From positions 3,217,566-3,281,565 of the forward strand of contig CM044958.1 in NCBI GenBank assembly GCA_024516035.1: a DNA stretch of 64,000 nucleotides. Reading direction: 5' to 3'. The position numbers and the translations under genes are program-made. This DNA comes from Bactericera cockerelli (taxonomy: Eukaryota; Arthropoda; Insecta; Hemiptera; Triozidae). Under the pieces are notes generated by a model that made no database searches, was not told the DNA's origin, and worked only from the letters and a program-made list of their open reading frames with translations. Below are positions 52,914 to 62,971 of the stretch, one piece after another (the first letter of the stretch is position 1; each line of letters opens with the position of its first letter).

Positions 52914-53190
52914 CCACCTTGGCCTAGCGGTAGCATGCTCGGCTTGCAGTCCAGGTGAGCCGGGTTCGCATCCCGGTGGGGTCGGAATTTTTTCGGCCTT
53001 GTACTTTGTATGTCGGTGCCTACCATAGCCTCGTGAGGACAATTGGGGTAGTTGTACAGTGGCGGCATAATGAGATTGATATTGGACTATGAACTATGAT
53101 GGTTGGTTGGAGATATGATGCATTAGTTCTCGTAATGTCGATGCTACTCACTAAAAATTGTGACCGAATAACACAAAGAAGTAGCTCTGA
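52914..53190 (+). repeat. SINE with tRNA-like head and D-related body
   Basis: Head agccaccttggcctagcggt with gca in the anticodon position and box B gggttcgcatccc. The body has cctcgtgagga and ends tgctactcactaaaaattg, tgaccgaataacacaaagaa, parallel to family D but with a different head. Confidence 0.7.
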
Positions 53191-53213
53191 ATCTTTATTA
53201 CTATTTTCCCCTT

Positions 53214-53406
53214 CTTATTTATTTAGAAACTCTTTATTAGTAGAACATAATAGGTATATACAAACAAATAATGGTAAAAATTAAATATAAAAATTGACAA
53301 TATTCATAATTTAAACAAGAAGAAAAAAAATAAACAAAATATATACACATATGTCCTAACTAAAGGTCGGGGTTACTGCCTATAGCAATCTCTTCCACCC
53401 AACCCT
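53214..53406 (-). mobile_element. Unit H
   Basis: Minus orientation: atttagaaactctttattag, then ggtcggggttactgcctata, gcaatctcttccacccaacc. Confidence 0.8.
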
Positions 53407-53699
53407 CTTCACCCGACTAGAGTCAGAGGGAACAGGACAGCAAATGTATAACCATCGTTCATCTCTTTACTGTTTCAAGGGTATCTGCTGTCTCTCTACT
53501 AAAGGCAAAATGGAGACTCCGTACATGTACAACACCAGTAAGATATATATGACGGATAAGGGATCACACGACATAGATGAGAGAGAGGGGGGGGGGGGGG
53601 GCAGCTTAAACCCTGGGTCCAATGCGGGGCGGCACTAAGTACGTGGGGCTAAGGGACATATTCGAAATTAATTAAACTTTGTCTTATAATGGAAATTTG
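53407..53699. other. Unassigned; G-run
   Basis: G-run at about 53588-53601. No supported gene. Confidence 0.4.
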
Positions 53700-53950
53700 G
53701 GGTACCTTCTTCTTCCCTACTCCTGGCTCCCCCCTTCCTCTCCTCCCCTCCCCCTCTCCTCCCCTCCCCCTCTCCTCCTCCTCCCCCTCTCCTCCTCCTC
53801 CCCCTCTCTCCCTCCCCATCTCCTCCCTCCCCCTCTCCTCCTCCTCCCCTCTCTCCCTCTCTCCCTCTCCTCCCCTCTCCCTCCCCCCTCTCCTCCCCGT
53901 TATAACCCGTCACCTCATTCTCATTCTCCTCCTCCTCCTCTCCCTTTTAC
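53700..53950 (+). repeat. CCT/CTC-rich tract
   Basis: About 250 bp of nearly pure pyrimidine, immediately before an acceptor-like ttttactttcag. Confidence 0.85.
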
Positions 53951-53955
53951 TTTCA

Positions 53956-54035
53956 GGTTTCACCGAACGAGCAGGCAGATTTGGAAAACTGTGTACTTGA
54001 GATTTTGATGGAAAACGTCCGAAAATCCTTTCTGC
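53956..54035 (+). other. Possible exon start (weak)
   Basis: After ttttactttcag one frame reads VSPNEQADLENCVLEILMEN then VRKS, a plausible soluble-helix composition unlike the low-complexity frames around it. It runs into CT repeat with no clear donor. No family recognised; it may be chance. Confidence 0.2.
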
Positions 54036-54039
54036 CTCT

Positions 54040-54520
54040 TCTTCATTCCCTTCCTTTTTCTCTCTTTCTCTCTCTCTCTACATCCTTTACTCAAACTCCT
54101 CTCTCTTTCACTTTCTCTCTCTCTCTCTCTTTCTCTTACTCTCTCTCTCTCTACATCCTTTACTCAAACTCCTCTCTCTTTCTCTTTCTCTCTTTCTCTC
54201 TCTCTCTCTACATCTCTCTCTTACTCTCTATTTATATCTCCTATCTACTTTTCTCTGTCTTTCTTACTGTTATACATCTATCTATCTATGAATCTATCTC
54301 TCTTTCTCATAAGTTATTTTTTATTAGCTTAGGAGATGTTATTTTTGTAAATTTAAAATTGTTATGAATAAAAATAAACCAACTCAAATCAAATCTCTTT
54401 CTCTCTATCTTTGTCTTACTCTCTCTCTATCTTTCTTTCTCAATACATATCTCCCCCTTTTCTATCTCTATTTCTCTCTCTCTACATCTCTCCATTTTCC
54501 TTTCTCTATACTTCTCCTCT
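54040..54520 (+). repeat. CT-rich tracts
   Basis: CT microsatellites at about 54040-54310 and 54385-54520, including a direct repeat of ctctacatcctttactcaaa at about 54077 and 54151. Confidence 0.85.
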
Positions 54521-54809
54521 CTATCCCATAGCCCTGTGGTCAACTTTGAGTGCTCTCCACTGTAGAACTTTTCGCATAATGTTCCCTAATCACAATCTAG
54601 TTTCAAAATAAATGCTTTGAGCCCTTTGACGTTATATGTACAACATCCAGGCCAAATGTCCAGTAGACAGCCAATAGGAACCATTGATTGTAATGAAACA
54701 GCGTCCACGAATAGGAGGACTATATGATCTACTGCTTGTAATTGCTTGTAATAATTTATGGTTCATACATACATATGAGCTGAATGATAAAGAGGAATAG
54801 AGGATTTTT

Positions 54810-54853
<44 letters not shown>

Positions 54854-54935
54854 AAGAGAAAAATAAAAAGAAAGAGAAAGAAAAAGAAAAAGAGAGAGAA
54901 AGAAAAAGAGTGTGTGTGTGAGTGAGAAAAATGAA
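54810..54935 (+). repeat. GA-rich microsatellite
   Basis: GA/GAAA repeat ending in a short tgtgtgtg run. Confidence 0.9.
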
Positions 54936-55169
54936 AATAAAGAGGAGGACACAATCTTTTATCCTGTGATAAAAAAAATAGCGTCTTTTTTCCTTTTTTT
55001 TTGTTCTCCGCCTCCACATTAGCGTGATTTTTCTGTCAGCTTCATGTAGATGACAGAAGGACGAAGATAGAAGCACTCGGATGAGATGAGAGAGATATGT
55101 TGAGTCACAATTAAAGATGTTGGCGTCCCAAATCCCAACCAACACACATCGAATAAAGATGTCGAGGCC

Positions 55170-55275
55170 CAATTAAACTTTTTATTTTTATTTAAATGGC
55201 TTTGTTTAACGTGGCAGGATTCTCCGAAGGGAGCTCTTCCACCCAACCACCGGAGCTCTTCCACCCAACCCAACT
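55170..55275 (-). repeat. Unit-H-like element, diverged
   Basis: Minus orientation: aaactttttatttttattta side, then attctccgaagggagctctt and ccacccaacc twice. The inner stem is ctcc-ttcg-gga(g), again with different bases from unit H. Confidence 0.45.
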
Positions 55276-55369
55276 TGTCTAGTTTAATTAAATAGATTCT
55301 TCTTCTTCTTCTCGGGACGGCTATATTTTTCTTTTTTAAATAAAATTGAGATCAAGTCCCAATACAACG

Positions 55370-55486
55370 CCCACCCTGTAGAACTCTCCGTCTCTTAAGA
55401 AGAGACCACCCTGTAGAACTCCCCGTCTCTAAGGAAGAGACCACCCTGTAGAACTCTCCGTCTCTTAAGAAGAGACCACCCTGTCT
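55370..55486 (+). repeat. 35-bp tandem repeat, 3.3 copies
   Basis: Unit ccaccctgtagaactctccg then tctcttaagaagaga. Each unit carries the palindrome gtctctt-aag-aagagac across its junction. Confidence 0.9.
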
Positions 55487-55599
55487 TAACAACGTCCAGG
55501 ACACACGGCGGGGACAGCACTCGATATTTCAACCGGACATTTTTTTTTTCTCACACCTCAGCATTTTTTCTCTCGCTCCCTCGTATTTCTCAACAAAAA

Positions 55600-56660
55600 A
55601 AAAGATCCCTCTCCAAAAGATCTCCCTACCTCCTTCTCCAAATACTTTTCCTCTAGATCGCCTCCACTTCCTCTGAAAATCTCCTTCTCCTAACACCCAC
55701 CTCCATTCTTCAACATCGTCTCTCCTTTTCTGAATATTTCTCTCACATCCTTCCTACCAATCCTACCTCTATCTAAATATACACAAATATTGTCTTCCGT
55801 ACCTCTAGATAGCCTCTCTTCCTCTAAATCTCTTTCCCCTAATACTCTAAATATCTCGATACACATCTTCGCAGTATCTCTCACTGTCCCTCTAAATACA
55901 TCTCTCGCTTTCTCTTTCTCCTTTCCTCTAAATGCATCACTCACATCATGTGAATCTTTCACTTCCCTTTGAAATACATCTTTTGCTTCCTCTGAATATC
56001 TTCCTCCTTTCCTCTAAATACCTCTCTCACTTAAAGTGAATATCTCTCTTATTGTCTAAACATCTTTCTGAATTCCTCTAAATATCTCTCTCACTTACTA
56101 CTAATAGTATCTTCCAGTATTCCTCATACATCCCTCACTTCCCGATGCCCTGCTCTAAATATCTTTATCCAATTATCTAAATACCATTTTCTACTATGTA
56201 CTTTGATTAATGGATTCCTTATTTTTTCCTCGCCTGTTATAAATAGCTATCTTTATTCCTCTGAATACATCTCTCGCTTACTCTGATTATCTTTCTACAT
56301 TCCTCTGAATACATTTCTCACTTCCTCTAAATATCTTTAAACCGTTTATCTAAATTTATCACTCACTTCCTGCAATTCCACACTTGCTTTAAACTCTAAA
56401 TCTCACTTCCTCTAAATATCTTTCTACATTCATCTGAACATCTTTCTACATTCCTCTAAATACATATGTCTCTCACTTCCTCTAAACATCTTTCTCCATT
56501 TCTCTAAATTTCCCTCTCGCTTCCTCCTCCAAATACATTTCCTCGCTTGCTCTAAACTCTAAATCTCTTTCCTCTGCTCTAAATATCTACACCTCCTCAA
56601 ACACTTCCTCCTCCAACATTTCCTCTTCCCCCTCTCCAACATTTCCTCTTCCCTCTCCTC
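55600..56660 (+). repeat. Degenerate pyrimidine-rich repeat, about 1 kb
   Basis: Many imperfect copies of cctctaaatatctttctaca or tctctcacttcctctaaata with variable spacing. Minus-strand frames (for example 55690-55962) are open only by composition. No gene assigned. Confidence 0.65.
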
Positions 56661-56769
56661 CAACATTTCCTCTTCCCCTCCATCCTCCTCCACGGCAAAA
56701 AAAGTCCTCTCAGGGAGATGTGCTCAGAAACGGGTCCTCGTTAGAGAAAAGGAAAGATTAATTCAGTTC

Positions 56770-56990
56770 ATCTCCCTCTCCCAATTTATCTCTCCCTCTC
56801 CCTGTCCTTTCTCTCCCTCCTCCTCTTTATCCCTCCTCTCTCTTCTTTCCCTCCTCCTCCTTCTCTCCTCCTCCTCCTCCTTCTTCCCTTCTCTCCCTTA
56901 TTTTCGTGTAGCCTCGCGAACTCTGTCTCTTTCTTTTTCTCTCTCTCTCTTTCTATCTCGCTCTCTGCTACTTCAACTTGAAGACTTGAC
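56770..56990 (+). repeat. CT-rich tract
   Basis: CTC/CCT-rich microsatellite. Confidence 0.8.
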
Positions 56991-57356
56991 CCGTCGGGGG
57001 CACAATTCTTCCTCAATTTATGTTTTTTTAGTCAACCTACTTGGGAAAAGGTTAAAAAAAGGGCTGAATTTAATTTTTTTGGTTTATTTGGTTAGCAGCT
57101 TTACCAGAGTTAGAAATCATTTTTATTTTTTAATTTAAACAGGGATAGTTAATCTTTGTAATTTTGTATAAAAAACATACCAAAGTTTATACATGACAGG
57201 TGATGTACGTTTTAATCCTAATCGGGTAGTCAATGTAAATTCCATATTTTATATGGGTTTTTTAACACACTAGATAGATACCTATACTAGCTATACTCAT
57301 ATTAAGATCCTGTAATCAATTGTACTTTGGTACTGGAACGAGGAGAATTTAGGTAA
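56991..57356. other. Mostly unassigned; SINE B tail scrap
   Basis: cctaatcgggtagtcaatgt near 57216 matches the B tail. Otherwise A/T-rich. Confidence 0.4.
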
Positions 57357-57641
57357 ATATATTCACCTTTTTTTTTATAAGTGGGGTTTAACGTCGCTTT
57401 CAACTGCCATGGTCATATCACGACGGGGGTTTTACCCTCCATTCGCAGGAAACTCACAAACCTGCTACTCACATTGACCTCACCCAGCCTGAGTGGGGCC
57501 GGGAAAAGCCAGCGTCACGAGAATTAGAATTTGAATGGTCATCCATCCAAGTCTTAACCTCGCTGGATGTCGCTTAACTTCGGTGTTCTGAAGGGAACCG
57601 GTGTATTCAACATGCCATCGACGCTGGCTTATATATTCACC
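57357..57641 (-). repeat. SINE family E (5S rRNA-derived) with 11-bp TSD
   Basis: atatattcacc flanks the element at 57357-57367 and 57631-57641. On the minus strand: 5S-like head gccagcgtcgatggcatgtt, with gaagttaagcgacatccagc and acttggatg, then the shared central module (aggctgggtgaggtcaatgt, cgaatggagggtaaaac) and the poly(A) end seen as T10. Nearly identical to 63217-63478. Confidence 0.88.
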
Positions 57642-57937
57642 AGTATATACCACTCGAAACCATCATCTAAAAAAGCAATACAAAACGATCATACCAGCAG
57701 TCTCACAAAATAAGTGAATCACATCACATGTAAACAAATGAAAACTTCCAATATATTCAGATAAGAACGCAATGTAAAAATCACATACTAAAACCCTTCA
57801 ATATCTTTCAAAACCAAAAAACAATTATCTGCTACCCATTAACAGTTAAAGAAAACCACACTTAACAAAAAAAAAAAAAAAATCACACATGTCCAAAACC
57901 AGAAAAACAAGAAGGTGATTATTTTTTATCTATAAAC
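57642..57937. other. Unassigned A/C-rich
   Basis: Low G content, an A-run of about 16 near 57868. Nothing recognised. Confidence 0.4.
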
Positions 57938-58064
57938 AATTGGATCAAGCTTTATTTACAATTTTTTATTTACAATGAACAATAGGTTATGAAATAAATA
58001 TTAACAAAGCCTGATCAAGGGTGGTGATAATGCCTTCGGCATTCTCTTCCACACCACCCTTGAT
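57938..58064 (-). mobile_element. Unit H-prime variant
   Basis: attggatcaagctttattta, then gatcaagggtggtgataatg, ccttcggcattctcttccac, accacccttgat. The outer stem aagggtggtg pairs perfectly with caccaccctt around the inner atgcc/ggcat stem. Confidence 0.7.
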
Positions 58065-58237
58065 ATCGAAGAGAAAACAAAAACAAAGCTTCCCGAACAA
58101 GGAAGCGGTCCCAAGTTGCCGAGGAAGCAGAAAGGCTCTTTTCTTCCTCCCTCCCTCTCCCTCCTGTCATTTGGAAATGACCCTCGTCCTGTCAACTAGC
58201 CCGCGCGTTCCTTGAATAATTGACGACGCCATTTCTT

Positions 58238-58372
58238 CCCCTCCACACCCATCTTCTAGAGTCGCCCCTCCACACCCATCCTCTGGAGGCACCCCTCCAC
58301 ACCCATCCTCTGGAGGCACCCCTCCACACCCATGCTCTGGAGTCGCCCTTGCACCCCCATCCCCCCCCCCCC
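58238..58372 (+). repeat. 27-bp minisatellite, about 5 copies
   Basis: Unit cccctccacacccatcctct then ggaggca, ending in a C-run. The minus-strand frame WRGASRGWV is repeat-derived. Confidence 0.9.
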
Positions 58373-58422
58373 TTGCCCACGGTCTTTCTCTAACTCACTC
58401 TTCTAGACCCTTTCTGCAACTT

Positions 58423-59250
58423 CTTGTCCCATACTCCTGCTCTGACCATTTCCTCCTTTCACACTCTTCCGCACCCTCCTCTTTTTCCTCCTCATCGTCT
58501 CTCTCCCTCTCTCTTTCCTGCTTATCCTCTCTTTCTTTCCTCTTATCCTCTCTCTCTCTTTCCTCCTTATCTTCTCTCTATCTCTTTCCCTCTTATCCTC
58601 CCTCTGTCTTTTCTCTTTATCCTATCTCTCTCTTTCCTTATTATTCTCTCTCACTTTTCTTCTTATCTTCTTTCTCTCTCTTTCCTGCTTATCCTCTCTC
58701 TCTCTTTTTCCTCCTTATCTTCTCTCTCTCTCTCTCTCTCTTTTTCCTCCTTATCCTCTCTCTCTCTTTTTCCTCCTTATCTTCTCTCTATCTCTCTCTT
58801 TTTCCTCCTTATTTCTCTCTCTTTTTCCTCCTTATCATCTCTCTCTCTTTCCTCCTTATCCTTTCTCTATTTCTTTCCCTCTCATCCTTTCTCTGTTATT
58901 CGTCCTTATCCTATCTCTCTCTTTCTTTTTTATTTTCTCTCACTGTTTTTCTTTATATCCTCTCTCTCTATCTTCCTTATCCTCTCCCAGTCTTTTCTCC
59001 TTATCCTATCTCTCTCCTTCCTTATTATTCTCTCTCACTTTTCTTCTTATCCTCTTTCTCTCTATTTCTTCCTTATCCTTTCTCTCTAAGTTCCTTATCC
59101 TCTTTCTCTATCTTCCTTATCCTCTCTCTCTATCTTCTTTATCCTCTCTCTCTATCTTCCTTATCTTATTCTTTCTCTCTCACTCTTTCTTCCTGATCTT
59201 CTCTCTATATATTTCTTCATCCTTTCTTGTCTGTTTTTTTCTCTCCCCTG
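58423..59250 (+). repeat. CT-rich minisatellite, 20-30-bp unit
   Basis: Irregular copies of tcctccttatcctctctctc plus tcttt. The 221-codon plus-strand frame is compositional. Confidence 0.85.
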
Positions 59251-59680
59251 CTGCTATCTCTGCTTCTCTCTCTTTTCCTTCCTGCTCTTTGTCCAAACTG
59301 ACCCTTCAAATACGATCCTTGCTCTCTCTCCCTTTCTCTCTGTCTCTCCCTATTCTCGCCCTATATCGAGCGCTTAATCAGCTTCTTTTATCCCCCTCCC
59401 ATTCTTTCAGTCTTTAGCCCCTCCCTACTTCTCTCCCTCTCTCCCCCTTTTCTTATCAATCTCTTTCTCTCACACGTCTTTTTCTCTCTCTGTCTCCACA
59501 CATACTCATATCCTCTCTCTCTCTCTCTCTCTTGAATCCTTTCTACACACACGATCCTTGCTTTCTCCTTCTCTCTCCCTCTCTATCTCTCTCTCCCTCT
59601 CTATCTCTCTCTCCCCCCTCTCTCTCTTTCTCTCCCTCCTCTCTATATTTCTCTCTCCCTTTCTCTCTCCCTCTCTTCAT
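59251..59680 (+). repeat. CT-rich tract
   Basis: CT/CCT microsatellite with brief ordinary sequence. Non-coding. Confidence 0.8.
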
Positions 59681-59855
59681 AATATATACATTATGTGCAC
59701 ATGAGTATGTTCTCCCTATATTATGTATGTGTGTGCTCTGGACGCGTTTTCTTTCTCTCTCTCTCTCTATAATATATACGTCCTGTGCACATGAGTAATT
59801 GAGTATGCTCTCCCTATATTATGTATGTGTGTGCTCTGGACGCATTTTCTTTCTC
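59681..59855 (+). repeat. Tandem duplication, about 88-94 bp
   Basis: ataatatatacattatgtgc ... tgtgtgctctggacgcgttt is repeated from 59769 with few changes (9-bp insertion gtaattgag). Confidence 0.85.
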
Positions 59856-59943
59856 TCTCTCAAGTCCATCGGTGTGTGTGAGCTTTTTACATAACTACAG
59901 GGTGGTTCATTCCAACTATACATATAGGACTGGTGGTTACACA

Positions 59944-60086
59944 TACAAGTAACTACTCATTTTTCTTCACGAGGTATGAGTCATATTATGTGTGGACCCC
60001 GAACATCCAAGTACAGAGCAAAAAAATTCCTGCACCATGCGTGCAATGCCTAGCGCGCTAACTCACTCGGTCACGGTGACTACTCA
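59944..60086 (-). repeat. SINE family D, head and proximal body
   Basis: Minus orientation: actactcatttttcttcacg, tggaccccgaacat, agcgcgctaactcactcggt, cacggtgac. The box B region is damaged. Confidence 0.65.
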
Positions 60087-60133
60087 TTATCATTAGAGTT
60101 AATAATTATATGTATTTAAAAAGTTAGTCCTAT

Positions 60134-60182
60134 CAAGCTCGCCGGGAGGCGAGCGCTCGTCAAGTAGCGCCAGCCAACCTAT
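60134..60182. repeat. Recurrent hairpin motif
   Basis: tcaagctcgccgggaggcga then gcgctcgtcaagtagcgcca closely matches 11457-11505. The ctcgcc-ggga-ggcgag hairpin next to cttga on the opposite strand resembles a Helitron-type 3' end. Confidence 0.5.
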
Positions 60183-60242
60183 ATAGATAGTAAAATAAAT
60201 ATTATTAATTTGATCTATAGAAGAAAAACAAAGAAGTATCAA

Positions 60243-60488
60243 GCAGTCACCATGGCCAAGTGAGTTAGCCCGCTAGGCTTTTCACGCATGGAGACCTGGG
60301 TTCGGTGACCAGGATTTCTTCTGATACAGAACAGAAAATACCTCGTGAGGAAAAATGAGTGGCTGCTTTAATCTGAGCAGCGGCCAGTGGTGGAATTATC
60401 GGCAAATGTTTTATAAAAATTAAAAAAAGAGAAAATTCTGCGCTACCGACTTAAATTGTAATACTAATAATAAGAAAAAGAACACACA
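60243..60488 (+). repeat. SINE family D, nearly complete
   Basis: Head agtcaccatggccaagtgag, body cctcgtgaggaaaaatgagt, distal part attctgcgctaccgacttaa. It faces the copy at 59944-60086. Confidence 0.75.
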
Positions 60489-60548
60489 TTTATTTATTTT
60501 TTTGTTAAATCCGTTTTTCTACTGGTTGTAACTTATGATGCGAAAATG

Positions 60549-60770
60549 AATAATAATAATAAAATCGCCTTATTTATGCTGCCCGAATTATTAAAGTCTC
60601 ATTATTCCAGCAGTAGCCCAAAACGCATTATTATGTGGTAAAAATCCCAAATGGGGGGATAACTTGTCAAGTCCCGTTACTTGTCATGTCCCGGTGGGTT
60701 TCGAACCCACGACCACTGGAATCTCTGGACTCACAGAGAGCAGCCTTTACCATCACTGAGCTACCGGGAC
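60549..60770 (-). repeat. SINE family B with internal duplication
   Basis: Minus orientation: (TAA)n end, gctgcccgaattattaaagt, ccagcagtagccca, head ending ctaccgggac. An extra cttgtcaagtcccgtta beside cttgtcatgtcccg is a local duplication at the head-body junction. Confidence 0.8.
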
Positions 60771-60837
60771 AGGACAAGACTGTACTGACGACCGGCTCAA
60801 GATCCTGTTACCGGGTCCAAGCTAATGTAGTTGTAGA

Positions 60838-60885
60838 TGCTCATTGCTCATGCTCATGCTATGCTCATGCTCATGCTCAATGGTC
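60838..60885 (+). repeat. (ATGCTC)n microsatellite
   Basis: gatgctcattgctcatgctc, atgctatgctcatgctc: six-base repeat with slips. Confidence 0.85.
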
Positions 60886-61273
60886 ATTGGCACATCTATC
60901 TTAATGATCTTGGATCCGGGCTAGAGGATCTCGACCCCCGACCGTAAGAATATCGGAAGGAAAAGCCGTAAAAAAGAGAGGGAGAGAAATCACATCCGTA
61001 TAACAAGTGATAAATTACTGTCATAAAACCACGCAAGAAAGTAGAAGAAGAAAGGGGGGGGGGGAAAGAGGAGGAGGAGGAGGAAGAGGAGGGATGGGAG
61101 AACTTTTTGAGTTTTACACTAATTTCTAGTTTCAGTTAAGTTGTAAGTTTCGAGGGTGTCTTCCCTCTCAAACGCTTTCGCCTCTTAATTTATGAATGAA
61201 TTTTTTGAGCGTTAATTGAAAGTTTGACAAACACTTTCTTAGAGATAGAGTCTTTTGACTCACGTTTGACTTT
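60886..61273. other. Unassigned; purine patch
   Basis: G/GGA-rich patch at about 61052-61100, otherwise no recognised feature. Confidence 0.4.
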
Positions 61274-61360
61274 GTCCCGGTAGCTCAGTGGTGAAGGCGG
61301 CTCCCTATGAATCCAGAGATGCCAGAGGTCGTGGGTTCGAAACCCAGCCGGGCCATGAAA
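61274..61360 (+). repeat. SINE family B head only
   Basis: gtcccggtagctcagtggtg ... gggttcgaaacccagccggg, then unrelated sequence. Near-intact cloverleaf ends, but the 81-nt length and family context argue against a tRNA gene. Confidence 0.75.
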
Positions 61361-61449
61361 ATATCGGCCGAATTTCGCCATGCCTTGTATATATTTCTAT
61401 CTTTGTTCCTTACTTACAATTTGCATGTCTACCTAACTGTCTATTCCTT

Positions 61450-62170
61450 CTCTCTCTCTCTCTCTCACCTTCCATGTTTATCTCTCTCTCTCTCTCTCTC
61501 TCTCCTTCCGTATCTGTCTCTCTCTCTCTGCCCACGATTTTCTTTCGCACTCTCTCTCGAATTTTCCCTCTCTCTTCTATTTTCATCTACTTCCAATCTA
61601 TTATCACTCCCTCTTTCTTTTGCCCACATTGCATCTCTTATCCTTTGCACTCGAATAACATAAACCGAACTGAGAGAGAGAGAGAGAAGGAGGGAGAGAG
61701 AGAGAGAGAGAAGGAGGAGGGAGAGAGGAGGGGATAGAGGAGGGAGAGAGGGAGAGAGAGAGGAGTATGAAGGAAGAAAATTGGTATGAGCGAAGGATTT
61801 GGAGAGAGAGAGAAGAGATAGAGAGAGAAAGAGAGAGATGAGTAGAGAGGTACAAGGACGGAGAGAGAGAGTAGAGAGAGAGAGGGATAGGAAAGTGAAT
61901 TTTGCAATATAGGACAAAGCTCGCCTTTATCCCTTTATTTCAATTTCTTTATCTCTCTCTCTTTTTCTCACTCTCTTTCTTTCTCTTTCTCTTTCTCTCT
62001 CACTCTCTCCTTTTGCCAATTCCTATGGCTCTACATATCCTTCTTTGCATAATTACTGACTCCTTTTCTTTCTATCCTTCTCTTTCCTGCTTCTCTTTCT
62101 CTCTCTTTGCCCTCATCTACTCTCTCTCTTTTCGTCCCTTTTCTCTCCTTCTTTTTCTTTCTCTTTACCC
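61450..62170 (+). repeat. CT and GA microsatellite blocks
   Basis: CT-rich to about 61625, GA-rich about 61675-61880, CT-rich about 61935-62170: strand composition flips twice, so the CT and GA halves could pair in RNA. Frames here are compositional. Confidence 0.85.
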
Positions 62171-62377
62171 CCTCTATCCCCCTACACACATCCTTGTTCC
62201 ACGTATCATTTTGCGTCCGAATAGCAAATTAGACCCAAGTGTGCATCGGGTATGGAAAGTTGGACTTTGGGAAAAGTTGGGACAGGCTAGGGCTGGTGAA
62301 GGCTTTCGATTTCAAAGAATTTTTAAATGTCATGGCTTTAGGTAAGTAGCTAAGAAGTACATAAATGTAATTTACTG

Positions 62378-62480
62378 TTTATACTGATTTAAATAGAGAG
62401 GTTCGTTGATGGCATGGATATTTAGAACTATTACCTGCTGATGAGAGCAAATAAGCTCGAACAGCTATCCAGTTAGGTAT
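62378..62480 (+). repeat. Repeat J, second copy
   Basis: aaatagagaggttcgttgat, ggcatggatatttagaact, attacctgctgatgagagc, aaataagctcga match the inverse of about 32405-32510 at high identity. Confidence 0.7.
62430..62475 (+). ncRNA. Degenerate hammerhead ribozyme motif
   Basis: CTGATGA at 62438-62444 and stem II gagc/gctc with loop aaataa are intact. The next element reads GAAC instead of GAAAC, and the cleavage triplet is ATC instead of GTC. Stem I could pair (cctg with cagt...aggt). The lost core A predicts little or no activity. Confidence 0.5.
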
Positions 62481-62566
62481 GTTTTTAAATTCATGTATAC
62501 CTAGTACAACTTTTCACTTTTACTGTTTATACTGAATGTACATACATACATTCATTATTCATCTTC

Positions 62567-62746
62567 TGCTGGGTCCACACTAAGCGAACAATGTTCGCTA
62601 ACAAGTCGTAAAAACATTTTCTAATGCCGGGTCCACACTGCGAACATTGTTAGCTAACGATTAAACGATGTTCGCGAACAAAATGTGCGGATAACATTGT
62701 TCGCGAACATTGTTAGCTAACAATGTTCGCTTAGTGTGAACCCGGC
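62567..62746. mobile_element. 180-bp inverted-repeat element
   Basis: Ends tgctgggtccacactaagcg and cgcttagtgtgaacccggca. Inside, another start (tgccgggtccacact at about 62624) pairs even better with the right end, suggesting a nested or partly duplicated MITE. The arms repeat gcgaacattgttagctaac. Confidence 0.7.
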
Positions 62747-62827
62747 ATTAGAAGCGGAATAAAAATATTAAAAATGGCTCAGGATGGGTTCTCTAAATAC
62801 AAAAAAAATATGAAAAATAAAACAAAT

Positions 62828-62944
62828 CATTTATTTATTTATGGGCACGGGGGTTTATTGCCTATAGCAATCTCTTCCACCCAGCCCTTGTTAACCCTTG
62901 TTAATTTGCCTACAAGCCTATAGCAATCTCTTCCACCCAACCCT
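62828..62944 (-). mobile_element. Unit H end, tandemly duplicated
   Basis: tttattgcctatagcaatct, cttccacccagccct, then agcctatagcaatctcttcc, acccaaccct again. Only the hairpin half is present, twice. Confidence 0.65.
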
Positions 62945-62971
62945 TGTTAATTTAAACAAGAAGGCACTCAC

